NCBI GenBank assembly: GCA_963802275.1
Contig: CAWDIB010000006.1
Location: 342,025-406,024, forward strand
Length of the DNA stretch: 64,000 nt
Source: CAZMZW01 sp963802275
Lineage (GTDB): Bacteria; Chloroflexota; Anaerolineae; Anaerolineales; Anaerolineaceae
Direction: 5' to 3'
Made by a program: the position numbers and the translations under genes. The notes beneath the pieces were generated by a model, which saw only the letters and a program-made list of their open reading frames with translations, ran no database searches and had not been told where the DNA came from. Positions within the stretch are counted from its first letter, which is position 1. Each line of letters opens with the position of its first letter. Positions 27,486-39,751 of this stretch are shown here, piece after piece.

Positions 27486-29336
27486 TTAGGGCGTCTCGAA
27501 ATTCGGTATGCCTTCGGTTCCCGGCCCGTATTCATAAATGGCTCGCCACGGCTCGTAATGGGTGTTGAACCTATCCTGGAACCGGATGGAGTTGTCCTGG
27601 TTGTATACCAGCCTGGCCACGGATACGTCCGCTCCCTGGGCTTCCCAGTCCACCTGCTTGATCTCGCCCTTTTTCAGCGAAGTGTTTTCGCGGTAGAGGG
27701 GTTTGGGCGGCTCCACCAGGTTGGTTGGACCGCTGCTGTTCCACGTCACCCTGCGCCCGTCCCTGGAGGAATAAAACTTCCAGGTCAGCGTGCTGTTTTG
27801 GGGCGAGACATAAGTTTCCATAAGCAGCCAGTAAGGGGTATCGTTGGTGAATTTCAGGTCCACCATCGGCACATAAACGGTGGCGTCCAGCCCTGCCAGG
27901 CGGCTGTTGAGGCGGTTGCCGTATTCCTTTTCATAGTATTTCACCCGGTAGGCGTGCGGGTGGCGTTCGGTGACGGGCAAACCGCTGAAGAAGGCGGCCC
28001 GGAACAGGGCGGTGCTCACCTGGCAGACTCCCCCGCCCACCCCCTGGATGGTTTGCCCGTTAAAGATGATCAATGCTTCGGCGTAACCGTTGTTTAAGCT
28101 CACTTCGCCCATCGCGCGCGCCATGGAAAAATTTTCCCCTGGCGCTATCAACAGCCCGTGAAAGCGGCTGGCAGCCGTCTGTATGTTTTGCACCCTTTCC
28201 TTCGAGGACCCATAAAAATAAGAGACCTCGCTGCGTACTAATTCGCGGATGCCCAGTTGCTCTCCCCCGGCATCGTTTTTAACGGCCGGTTCGCTGATAT
28301 CAAATTCGAGCGGGATGCTTCGTTTTCCCTCTGCCACTCCTTTTTGGATGGCGGTCATGCTCTTAACTGCATTCAAAGTTCGTCCGCTTGCAGACGGCTG
28401 GATCATTTCCAGCAGGCGGGTGTCGTCGTTGAAGGTGAAACGCGCATTTTCCGCCGGGCGGTTTATTTCACCCGCAATAGCAAGCAGGACGCTGTTGAGA
28501 ATTTGTTCATTGAATTTGACTTCAAAAGATGTCTTGTCGTTGGCTTTCACTCTGTTAAAGGTCAGCATGCCTGCCAATTCGTCCGGGGTGAACCTCCAGC
28601 TTCGGCTGGTGGTTTCCCCATCTCCTGCTGCTGTCAATGTCAACGGACCGGATAAAATGGCCTGGGCTGCCGCTGCGTAACTGGATGCGTCCAGCACTTC
28701 CGGCTTGCTTTCGTGCACCACCAGCGGGAGGATGCCCTCCTCTTGGTTCAGCACACTTTTTGAGATCAATGCAATACTGGCGGGGATGTCCACAAAATAG
28801 CCGCTCTGGCCTGGGATGGCCACAATTTGTACCCCTTGTACTTTTAATTCGGCTTCGCGGGCAGGCCGGTTGATCTCCTGGCTGATGTTTTCCAGGTATT
28901 GATAAGCCGCTTTTTGATTGAATTGATACACCGGCGCAATGGAGTGGCTTCCGCTGAGGACTTTGATCAGGTCGCCTGCCCGCTGGTCCATTGGTCCGCT
29001 GCGTCCGACCGCATAAGCGTTCAACAGGGTTGAACCGGGATCAAAGCTGATCCCCAGCTGGGCTGGGTTGATACTCCATGTATTTCCCTGGAATAGGAGC
29101 TGTATGCTGGTTTGCTGGGGAAAGGCAGTTCCATCAACCATCTTGAGCAGGGCCTGGTTGACTTCCATCCCGCCCAGGTCAATCCCATTGATGTGTACTC
29201 CGGGATAGATGCGTCCGGAATAAAAGACTTGTAATCCAATCCAGATCAATCCTGTCACCAGCGCGAATAGTATCATCCCTCCAAGGACGGATTGAATTGC
29301 CTGGGGCACAAATTTGGATAAGTTTTGCTTCTCCAT
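27486..29336 (-). CDS. VanW family protein with two peptidoglycan-binding-4-like domains
   Basis: The 616-residue protein has an N-terminal membrane anchor (about 15-38) and the remainder outside. RIYPGVHINGIDLGGM opens a PG_binding_4-like domain (about 40-200) and a second copy follows (about 215-350). The VanW domain (about 395-520) has SSKERVQNIQTAASRFHGLLIAPGENFS, IFNGQTIQGVGGGVCQVSTALFRAAF and HPHAYRVKYYE. The GGGVCQVSTA stretch is the family hallmark. VanW proteins are linked to cell-wall and glycopeptide-resistance loci but their biochemical role is not established. Together with the LCP gene it supports a cell-wall context. Confidence 0.93.
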   Translation of the reverse strand: MEKQNLSKFVPQAIQSVLGGMILFALVTGLIWIGLQVFYSGRIYPGVHINGIDLGGMEVNQALLKMVDGTAFPQQTSIQLLFQGNTWSINPAQLGISFDPGSTLLNAYAVGRSGPMDQRAGDLIKVLSGSHSIAPVYQFNQKAAYQYLENISQEINRPAREAELKVQGVQIVAIPGQSGYFVDIPASIALISKSVLNQEEGILPLVVHESKPEVLDASSYAAAAQAILSGPLTLTAAGDGETTSRSWRFTPDELAGMLTFNRVKANDKTSFEVKFNEQILNSVLLAIAGEINRPAENARFTFNDDTRLLEMIQPSASGRTLNAVKSMTAIQKGVAEGKRSIPLEFDISEPAVKNDAGGEQLGIRELVRSEVSYFYGSSKERVQNIQTAASRFHGLLIAPGENFSMARAMGEVSLNNGYAEALIIFNGQTIQGVGGGVCQVSTALFRAAFFSGLPVTERHPHAYRVKYYEKEYGNRLNSRLAGLDATVYVPMVDLKFTNDTPYWLLMETYVSPQNSTLTWKFYSSRDGRRVTWNSSGPTNLVEPPKPLYRENTSLKKGEIKQVDWEAQGADVSVARLVYNQDNSIRFQDRFNTHYEPWRAIYEYGPGTEGIPNFETP

Positions 29337-29456
29337 GAGGCTGATGGCTCTATATATTAATGATTATAAAGCACGGAATTAATAGACGTTTTTTGATAAT
29401 ACGAAAAGAGAAAATAGGGTTTTATTATTTATAATTGGATTGCCTTTTTTATCCAC

Positions 29457-31541
29457 ATGACTTGGAAGAGAAAAATATCAAGTATGGGCTTTGACCTTAA
29501 GAAGACACGTTTTCAAATAATTATCGACGGGCTTTTGTCCCCCAGGTATTATCCAGCATTTCTTTTTTTTATCACTTACCTTGCCTACGGGATTTTTATT
29601 CCATTTCTCGGTTTTTATGGAGATGATTTCAGCTTGGCTTGGTTGGCTTATAAAGTTGGTTCCCTTGATCCTTTTTTCCTTATTTATCGGCCAATTCTTC
29701 GCCAATTTTTTTATCTGGTTACGGGCATAATTTCACCTTCGGTTATCCAATGGCATTTGGTTTTTACTTTTATCAGGTATCTGCTTGCTTTACAGATTTT
29801 TTATCTTTTTAGATCCATAAAAGCGATCGATACACGAGCTCCTTATTGGATAAGTTTGCTATTTCTGATTTACCCAGGAGCATTGATTTTTTACCAGCCA
29901 GTCACTTTCACAACCTTGTTTTTGGTATTCATTTTCTTAATCACGTCATTTTGGTGCACCGTAAAGAGCATGGAAGAAAAAAAGAGGTCTTGGATCTATG
30001 TGGTATTGAGTCTGATATTCCAGGTTTTGAATTTAATCACTCTTGAATATTTTTATTTTCTTGATCTATTAAGATATGTAATCATCTGGTTTGGGGTGAG
30101 TGAAAAGGATATGAAAACAAGGTTGAAAAAGACGCTAATAAAATCCGCCCCATTTCTTGTTGTCTTTACAGTTGTATCCATTTATCGGATAATCAATGTG
30201 GCGCAAATCGTCTCTTACCAACCAGCATTAATTCAAGATTTTACTTCCAACCCATTTAATGCTTTTCTGAAATTAATCTCCAATGCCGGGCGTGATATGT
30301 TTAACTTGGGTATAAGGGTATGGATATCGATTTTTCAACCCCAGGTATATTTAGCTCAACAAGGAAAAACAACTTCCATCTTTTACCTTTTCTTAATCGC
30401 GTTTTCTGGAATTGTAATGTTCTATTATTTCTCAAGAGTATTTCCCTTGCCCGCTTTCAAAAAAGAAAAGTTAAAAAAAAGCAATTATTTTCTAGTCCTC
30501 GTCGGTCTTTTCGCATTATTTTTGGGCGGATTATCACCCTGGATGGCGAATTTGGAGACTTCCATTGACCCGGTTATTAAGAATCGTTTCTCTCTTTCAT
30601 TTGCTCCTGGAGCGGCATTGCTGGTTTCGGGATTATTATTGCTATCAAGAAAATCAAAAATTCCTTTGATAATAATAGCCATGATCAGTGCTTTTTCAAT
30701 CGGCACTCATGTTCTAGTCGCCAATCAGTTTCGCTATGATTGGATTGAACAAAAAAGGTTTTATTGGCAAATGGCTTGGCGTTTTCCGACCTTGTCAGTC
30801 CCAACCACCATCATCGCTGACCACTCCACAGTTAATATCGGTGCTGAGAATCCGATTTCTGCAGCCATCAACTGGATGTATTTTCATGAAGGTTTTGGAA
30901 GAACGCAGAATCAAGCCGGTTATTATCTGCTTTATAACGAAGCCAGAATAAAAGCAGAACTTAATGACCTCCAGACGCCATTGCCGCCCATGAATACAGG
31001 GTTGATTGGGCGCGGCTCGTATGAGCAGTACCATTTGCTGGCACTGGAAAATTACCAGGGATGTATGCGGGTGTTGGACCCGCTGACATCACCTTTGGAT
31101 GAATCACTGCCTGCCTACCTCAAGCGCGCGGTGGTTGTATCCGACCTCAACTGTGAATATATAGATGATCCATCCCATCCTGCGCTCATGGATCCGAATA
31201 TCTTTGGGCCTGAACCGCAACATGAGTGGTGCTATTACTTCCAAAAGGCGGACCTGGCGCGCAGCCGCAGGCAATGGGCTGAAATGCTGCAATTGAAATC
31301 CACGGCGGAGCAGAAAGGTTACTTCCCGCAAAATGCGCAGGAAAAGATGGTTTTTTTGTATGCCCATATTGGCAGCGGAGATTACCAATCGGCATTAGCC
31401 CTTAGCCGGGAGCTTTCCGCTGAAGGGGCGGATCATACCAAGATGATCTGTAAGATTTGGGAAAAGATGGGTCAGGAACAGTTGGCTATACCCTTGGAAA
31501 CCAGGAATATCGTTGTGATGGAATTTTCCTGCTCATCTTAG
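29457..31541 (+). CDS. Polytopic membrane protein, glycosyltransferase GT-C-like, with soluble C-terminal domain (paralogue B)
   Basis: The 694-residue protein has the same plan as the gene at 9508-11523: membrane segments in the first 430 residues, LGFYGDDFSLAW as first extracytoplasmic loop, and a soluble tail with PNIFGPEPQHEWCYYFQKADLA followed by helical, TPR-like repeats. Shared features of the two are GFYGDD, NIFG.EP.H.WCYY.QKA.LA and a VAN/NTAQF.. .. .FYWQMAWR-type segment before the soluble part. An alternative internal ATG at 29484 is possible, since neither start has a strong ribosome site. It probably transfers sugars from lipid-linked donors. The VanW gene is divergent. Confidence 0.6.
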   Translation: MTWKRKISSMGFDLKKTRFQIIIDGLLSPRYYPAFLFFITYLAYGIFIPFLGFYGDDFSLAWLAYKVGSLDPFFLIYRPILRQFFYLVTGIISPSVIQWHLVFTFIRYLLALQIFYLFRSIKAIDTRAPYWISLLFLIYPGALIFYQPVTFTTLFLVFIFLITSFWCTVKSMEEKKRSWIYVVLSLIFQVLNLITLEYFYFLDLLRYVIIWFGVSEKDMKTRLKKTLIKSAPFLVVFTVVSIYRIINVAQIVSYQPALIQDFTSNPFNAFLKLISNAGRDMFNLGIRVWISIFQPQVYLAQQGKTTSIFYLFLIAFSGIVMFYYFSRVFPLPAFKKEKLKKSNYFLVLVGLFALFLGGLSPWMANLETSIDPVIKNRFSLSFAPGAALLVSGLLLLSRKSKIPLIIIAMISAFSIGTHVLVANQFRYDWIEQKRFYWQMAWRFPTLSVPTTIIADHSTVNIGAENPISAAINWMYFHEGFGRTQNQAGYYLLYNEARIKAELNDLQTPLPPMNTGLIGRGSYEQYHLLALENYQGCMRVLDPLTSPLDESLPAYLKRAVVVSDLNCEYIDDPSHPALMDPNIFGPEPQHEWCYYFQKADLARSRRQWAEMLQLKSTAEQKGYFPQNAQEKMVFLYAHIGSGDYQSALALSRELSAEGADHTKMICKIWEKMGQEQLAIPLETRNIVVMEFSCSS

Positions 31542-31653
31542 AGTGAATTGACATTGAATTTGAAAAAGATGAACCATTGACCTGGTTTCAGAACCAATTT
31601 GGGATAAAAGAGGGCAAATACATGATTAAGTGTTGTGATTTTGCCTTTTTCCC

Positions 31654-31682
31654 TTGACAATCCGGCTGGCACCGTTTAGAAT
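31654..31682 (+). promoter_or_regulatory. rRNA operon promoter P1
   Basis: TTGACA (31654-31659), a spacer of exactly 17 nt and TAGAAT (31677-31682). The -35 is perfect and the -10 differs from TATAAT at one position. It lies about 280 bp upstream of 16S. Confidence 0.85.
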
Positions 31683-31827
31683 CTATCCACATTCATAACC
31701 AGTTTTGCGAAAAAGCAAAACATTTACATCTGAATCACGTCGGCAGGAACGTAGGCCCGGAAAAGAAACAAAGAGCCGGTGTTATCCTTGCAAGAAAAAG
31801 GAGAACATCGGTTTTGTATCTTTGCCC

Positions 31828-31856
31828 TTGACAAGACCGGGCGCAGCAGGTAAAAT
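31828..31856 (+). promoter_or_regulatory. rRNA operon promoter P2
   Basis: TTGACA (31828-31833), 17-nt spacer, TAAAAT (31851-31856). This is a second housekeeping-type promoter 174 bp after P1, giving the tandem arrangement usual for rRNA operons. Confidence 0.87.
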
Positions 31857-31894
31857 CCTGTCCCGCTTTGATAGACAGAACTTTAACAACTGAA

Positions 31895-31904
31895 GAGTGA
31901 AAGG
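31895..31904 (+). other. 5' half of the 16S processing stem
   Basis: GAGTGAAAGG here is the exact complement of CCTTTCACTC at 33557-33566 downstream of 16S. The two would pair in the precursor and bring the 16S ends together for RNase III-type cleavage. Confidence 0.6.
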
Positions 31905-31958
31905 TAAGTGAGCCCACGTTCTTTTTTTTTCCGTAATGTTCACCGCAAGGTGAAAATT

Positions 31959-33468
<1,510 letters not shown>

Positions 33469-33587
33469 CTATAGAGATCCGAGCCGTCTTCTTCGGAAGC
33501 ACGGCTCAACCAAAATCCTCTCCAGCGGTGGAGAGGTCGAAGAACAAGGGTCGCTTCCTTTCACTCCTGAGTTGTTAAGGTCTGTAT

Positions 33588-33661
33588 GGGCCTTTAGCTC
33601 AGCTGGTTAGAGCGCGCCTCTGATAAGGGCGAGGTCTCAGGTTCGAGTCCTGAAAGGCCCA
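33588..33661 (+). tRNA. tRNA-Ile (GAT anticodon)
   Basis: A 74-nt cloverleaf in the 16S-23S spacer. The acceptor stem GGGCCTT pairs with AAGGCCC, the anticodon loop CTGATAA holds GAT, and the T-loop reads GGTTCGAGTCC. CCA is not encoded in full. Confidence 0.97.
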
Positions 33662-33673
33662 CCTCAGAGATCT

Positions 33674-33749
33674 GGGGATGTAGCTCAATTGGGAGAGCGC
33701 CGCCTTTGCAAGGCGGAGGCCAGGGGTTCGAACCCCCTCATCTCCACCA
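33674..33749 (+). tRNA. tRNA-Ala (TGC anticodon)
   Basis: Cloverleaf 12 nt after tRNA-Ile. The acceptor stem GGGGATG pairs with CATCTCC (one G-T pair), the anticodon loop TTTGCAA holds TGC, the T-loop reads GGTTCGAACC, and the 3' CCA is encoded. Confidence 0.97.
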
Positions 33750-34066
33750 GGAGATAATAGGAGCAGTTTGACAAATAATTACGAGAACGGCAAGACCTGA
33801 TAAATTGGAAGGGCATATCGCAACGGTAACCTCAGCCCGGCGGTATGTCGGGCTGATTTGTCGAAGGAAGTTTAACAAAAGCATAGTTTTACCCGCGCTG
33901 AGCGCGCTGAAGAACATTCTTCAGAATGCCCGGCGCTGATAAAGCGCCTGACCGCAAGGTCGGTAGTACCTTAAAAATTGAATAGTATTGTAGGCCAATT
34001 TTAACAACACTGTGATTTATTGTATCGAGAACGACAAGACAAAGATTGTCGATTTCTCCGCATCAC
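33750..34066 (+). other. Internal spacer between tRNA-Ala and 23S, with hairpins and 23S processing stem
   Basis: The spacer holds a stable hairpin (CAGCCCG...CGGGCTG, about 33825-33850) and, at 33977-33994, an 18-nt sequence perfectly complementary to 37047-37064 just after 23S. This forms the expected 23S processing stem. No protein-coding gene is visible. Confidence 0.7.
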
Positions 34067-36998
<2,932 letters not shown>

Positions 36999-37046
36999 GT
37001 TTGCGTGATGCGGGGAACTCGGCACTCTTTGTTCTTGAACCATAAA

Positions 37047-37064
37047 CCTACAATACTATTCAAT
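37047..37064 (+). other. 3' half of the 23S processing stem
   Basis: CCTACAATACTATTCAAT is the exact reverse complement of 33977-33994 upstream of 23S, an 18-bp perfect stem that brackets the 23S gene. Confidence 0.8.
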
Positions 37065-37084
37065 CAGACTTGTAAAATAAGTCT

Positions 37085-37201
37085 CTTGGTGATTTGTGCG
37101 ACGTTGGTACACCCGGTCCCATCCCGAACCCGGTCGTTAAGGACGTCAGCGCCGATGGTACTCGGGGCGCGAGCCCTCGGGAGAGTAGGTCATTGCCAAG
37201 A
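37085..37201 (+). rRNA. rrf: 5S ribosomal RNA
   Basis: About 117 nt with terminal helix CTTGG...CCAAG, the conserved CCCATCCCGAACCCGG loop and GATGGTACTCGGGG. A T run directly after it (AGGCTTTTTTATTT) probably terminates the operon. Confidence 0.95.
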
Positions 37202-37248
37202 GGCTTTTTTATTTAACAGGCAGTGTTGGTAGAATAAAAGCATCATTC

Positions 37249-38013
37249 ATGTTTATATCCTCTCAACCCGCTTTCCATCTTAACCCGCAATTCATTCTCA
37301 AGGTCTTATCCGCTATCGTTTTTCGAAAAAAACGCTCTTTCTGCAGCGACGCTAAACTGGCTTTGTCCGCCTCGCATCCATCCATCCAGGTGCTCGGCAG
37401 GCACAATATCCCTCAATCCGCACCCTGCCTGCTGCTCATGAACCACTTTTCACGACCCGGGTTCATGCCCATCTGGTCTGCCTTTGCCATCAGTTCCCTG
37501 TTACCTATGGAGAGCCGCTGGCTGATGACTTCCGCCTGGACAAGCCCCAATAAAATATGGGATCCATTCAAACGCCGACTGACATCTCTCTTGTTCGCTG
37601 CCATCAGCCGCGTGTATGGCTTTATCCCCATGCCGCCCATGCCGCCTGACCCGCGCGAGGTAGCCCAGCGTGCCAACGCAGTCCGTCAGCTGATTGCCCT
37701 TGCCCGCAGCCAGATGCCTGTCGCCGTCGGCTTGGCCCCCGAAGGCCGCGATTTCCCAGCTGCAAAGCTCGGTTGGCCACCTCCCGGAACAGGGCGCCTG
37801 CTGGAACAGCTAGCCAATTCAATTCCGCTGCTGATCCCAGTGGGTGTGTACGAGCATGATGGCTGTTTGGTGCTTCATTTCGGAAAACCTGTCATCTTAC
37901 AGGTGAATAAAATCTTTGCTAACAATGAGGAAAAGGACCGTCATCTCGCTTCTCAGGTGATGCAAGCCATTGCTGAATTGCTACCGCTAAAATTGCGGGG
38001 TGAATTTGAGTGA
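37249..38013 (+). CDS. PlsC-like 1-acylglycerol-phosphate acyltransferase family protein (degenerate HX4D motif)
   Basis: The 254 residues show a PlsC-type layout. LLLMNHFSRPGFMPIW stands where family members have NHxSxxD, but the Asp is a Gly here. VAVGLAPEGRD corresponds to the EGTR-type substrate-binding motif, and LIPVGVYEHDG to the following block. Members transfer fatty acyl groups to glycerolipids at the inner membrane face. The missing Asp would normally weaken catalysis, so the protein may act on another acceptor or be inactive. It starts 48 bp after 5S and stands alone before rpsU. Confidence 0.65.
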   Translation: MFISSQPAFHLNPQFILKVLSAIVFRKKRSFCSDAKLALSASHPSIQVLGRHNIPQSAPCLLLMNHFSRPGFMPIWSAFAISSLLPMESRWLMTSAWTSPNKIWDPFKRRLTSLLFAAISRVYGFIPMPPMPPDPREVAQRANAVRQLIALARSQMPVAVGLAPEGRDFPAAKLGWPPPGTGRLLEQLANSIPLLIPVGVYEHDGCLVLHFGKPVILQVNKIFANNEEKDRHLASQVMQAIAELLPLKLRGEFE

Positions 38014-38114
38014 CATATGCTCATCGGGCGGTTGTCAGTTTCAGCAATCAGAACTGCTCCCTATCGCACAATAAACACGGCTGCATTCCTTTTTAAAATA
38101 CTCATCAGAATAAT

Positions 38115-38143
38115 TTGACATCTTCAATTGCATTGGATATAAT
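38115..38143 (+). promoter_or_regulatory. Consensus promoter of the rpsU-infA transcript
   Basis: TTGACA (38115-38120), 17-nt spacer, TATAAT (38138-38143): both hexamers and the spacing are perfect consensus. The predicted start near 38150 leaves a leader of about 170 nt before rpsU. Confidence 0.9.
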
Positions 38144-38318
38144 AATAGCTGGTCGGCAAATATTAAGAAAGGTACAGGAGGCGTCTATTTCACGATAGAT
38201 CCCAGGTAACCACTCAGCTTTGGTTGTGGAACTCGACTGTGCAGATTGTCCGCCGGCCGGGTTTTTTTATGTATTGGAAAGGAATGCGAGTACCCTTCAA
38301 ATGAAGGGAGGTGATCAA

Positions 38319-38522
38319 GTGGCAACTGTTGTATTACGACCCAATGAAAGTCAGGATTCGCTGTTGCGCCGCTTTCGCAAGAAAGTGGTGAAGAGCGGCG
38401 TTTTGAGCACCATCCGCCGCAAACGCTGGTTCGTCTCCAAGAGCGAAAACCGCCGCGTGGAACGTAAAAAATCCATGCGTCGCATGAAACGCCGCCAGAT
38501 GACCCGCAATATGATGTCGTAA
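38319..38522 (+). CDS. rpsU: 30S ribosomal protein S21
   Basis: The protein has 67 residues from a GTG start: MATVVLRPNESQDSLLRRFRKKV, then very basic with RKKSMRRMKRR near the end, as in S21. The start is set by GGAGG (within GGGAGGTGATCAAGTG) 7-8 nt upstream; a longer frame into the leader has no support. S21 sits by the anti-Shine-Dalgarno end of 16S and aids initiation. It is cotranscribed with infA 36 bp downstream, both driven by the consensus promoter at 38115. Confidence 0.93.
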   Translation: MATVVLRPNESQDSLLRRFRKKVVKSGVLSTIRRKRWFVSKSENRRVERKKSMRRMKRRQMTRNMMS

Positions 38523-38558
38523 CTTCCGCTGGTTTCTGCCGACGGAAGGAGGAGTAGC

Positions 38559-38807
38559 ATGACAAAAGAAGAGAAGATTCAGGTTGAAGGCACCATCATC
38601 GAAGCCCTGCCCGGCACGCAGTTCCGCGTCAAGCTGGAGAATGGGCACGAGGTGCTGGCCTACCTATCCGGCAAGATGCGCAAGTACTATATCCGCATCC
38701 TGCTCGGTGACCGCGTCAAGGTCGAGATGTCGCCCTATGACCTCAACCGCGGGCGCATCGTTTTCCGCCAGCGCAAGCAGGACCAGCCGGAAGTCCCGGC
38801 CGCCTGA
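38559..38807 (+). CDS. infA: Translation initiation factor IF-1
   Basis: The 82-residue single OB-fold protein contains VEGTIIEALPGTQFRVKLENGHEVLAYLSGKMRK and DRVKVEMSPYDLNRGRIVFR; these motifs are quoted by position (about 10-45 and 53-72). IF-1 binds the A site of the 30S subunit during initiation. An AAGGAGGAG-type site lies before the ATG. A tail of about 10 residues after the OB fold (KQDQPEVPAA) is slightly longer than in many relatives. A terminator follows directly. Confidence 0.97.
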   Translation: MTKEEKIQVEGTIIEALPGTQFRVKLENGHEVLAYLSGKMRKYYIRILLGDRVKVEMSPYDLNRGRIVFRQRKQDQPEVPAA

Positions 38808-38823
38808 TGTCATCATCATCCAG

Positions 38824-38854
38824 CCCCGGTGGGTAACCGCCGGGGTCTTTTTTT
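38824..38854 (+). terminator. Rho-independent terminator after infA
   Basis: CCCCGG (38824-38829) pairs with CCGGGG (38840-38845); a T-rich tract TCTTTTTTT follows. It closes the rpsU-infA transcript. Confidence 0.9.
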
Positions 38855-38857
38855 AAT

Positions 38858-39118
38858 TCCTCCCCTCAGGATGTGGGGATTAGGCGGGGAGCCATTAACC
38901 CGTAATTGCGAGACCTGCGTTCTTTGCAGGTCGTGGCAATCCCCCATTTTTTCCACAAGAATTCTGAGATTCCCATGCCGTCTTCCAGCGGTTCGGAATG
39001 CCAAATAGGGAAAAGACTGCCGCCCCCGTTTTTGAGAACTGGCCGAAGCCCCCGTATATGCGATAGCGCAGCTTCCTCTTGAGGAGCCTCACGTTCATTG
39101 TGAGGCTTGGCAATTTCC
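38858..39118. repeat. Mosaic intergenic repeat block (left-most copy)
   Basis: No gene is visible in this stretch. It starts with a CCTCCCC/GGGG element, then TTGCGAGaCCTGC-loop-GCAGGtcGTGGCAATC, the same hairpin type found at 52.98, 54.09 and 55.68 kb, and ends with GCCTCAC-gttcatt-GTGAGGC and TTGGCAATTTCCC. These belong to the dispersed palindromic repeat family of the right part of the window. Confidence 0.65.
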
Positions 39119-39155
39119 CAAAGAATTACCAAACCTATTTATATGATAAAATATG

Positions 39156-39168
39156 GATAATTATTATC
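39156..39168. promoter_or_regulatory. Fur/PerR-type operator upstream of the regulator gene
   Basis: GATAATTATTATC is a perfect 6-1-6 palindrome, close to the 7-1-7 Fur/PerR box. It lies 30 bp before the regulator start, and a near-identical site lies before the catalase, suggesting autoregulation and shared control. Confidence 0.75.
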
Positions 39169-39197
39169 AATAAATAGTAATTATAAATAAATTTATT

Positions 39198-39629
39198 ATG
39201 GAACCCAATGTTCGTTATCTAGAATTAATAAATACTTTGAAGGGTAAGAACTTTCGTTTGACCCCGCAAAGGGTCGAATTGGTAAAAATGATCGCGGCTA
39301 GTGAGGGTCACCCAAGCGCAACCGCTTTATTTGAACAGATCAAAAAGCGTTTTCCCACCATAAGCCAGGCAACTGTCTATAAAACCCTTGCTTTGCTCAA
39401 AGAAATGAACCAGGTCCTGGAAATCGACTTGCATGGTGACAGCCACTATGACGGTAACCGCCCAGACCCCCATCCACACTTGGTTTGCATAAAATGTGGA
39501 CGCATCATGGATGGGGATTATGAAATAGACCAGTCCGCGCTGAGAAAGTTGGAAATGGCATCCGGATTTCAGATCAAAAGTCAGCAGATTAATTTCCTAG
39601 GTTTATGCGCAGTGTGCCGCCCACATTAA
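39198..39629 (+). CDS. perR: Fur-family regulator, probably PerR (peroxide sensor)
   Basis: The 143-residue protein has the Fur winged helix (LTPQRVELVKMIAASEGHPSA, TISQATVYKTLALL) and a dimer domain with HYDGNRPDPHPHLVCIKCG and LCAVC, giving the two CxxC pairs of the structural zinc site. The region before the first CxxC has Asp and His residues placed like the PerR regulatory iron site. PerR represses peroxide-defence genes and is inactivated by metal-catalysed His oxidation. The adjacent catalase and the operator pair support PerR over Fur or Zur; the residue assignment itself is inference. Confidence 0.8.
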   Translation: MEPNVRYLELINTLKGKNFRLTPQRVELVKMIAASEGHPSATALFEQIKKRFPTISQATVYKTLALLKEMNQVLEIDLHGDSHYDGNRPDPHPHLVCIKCGRIMDGDYEIDQSALRKLEMASGFQIKSQQINFLGLCAVCRPH

Positions 39630-39647
39630 TTTTTTTTGCTAATAATG

Positions 39648-39660
39648 GATAATAATTATC
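39648..39660. promoter_or_regulatory. Fur/PerR-type operator upstream of catalase
   Basis: GATAATAATTATC, a perfect 6-1-6 palindrome differing from the site at 39156-39168 only at the centre and its flanking base. It lies 92 bp before the catalase start. Confidence 0.75.
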
Positions 39661-39751
39661 TGGTAATAAAAGGTTTTGATAAGGAGGAAAACGGGAAAGA
39701 ATTACAAATCTGTTTCTATTGAATAAAAGAGATTTATTAAGGAGATTAAAA

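Noticed and set aside
38240..38268. Terminator in the rpsU leader
   Set aside because: A T run follows a GC-rich stretch, but no clean stem of sufficient length can be drawn; kept only as a remark in the findings.
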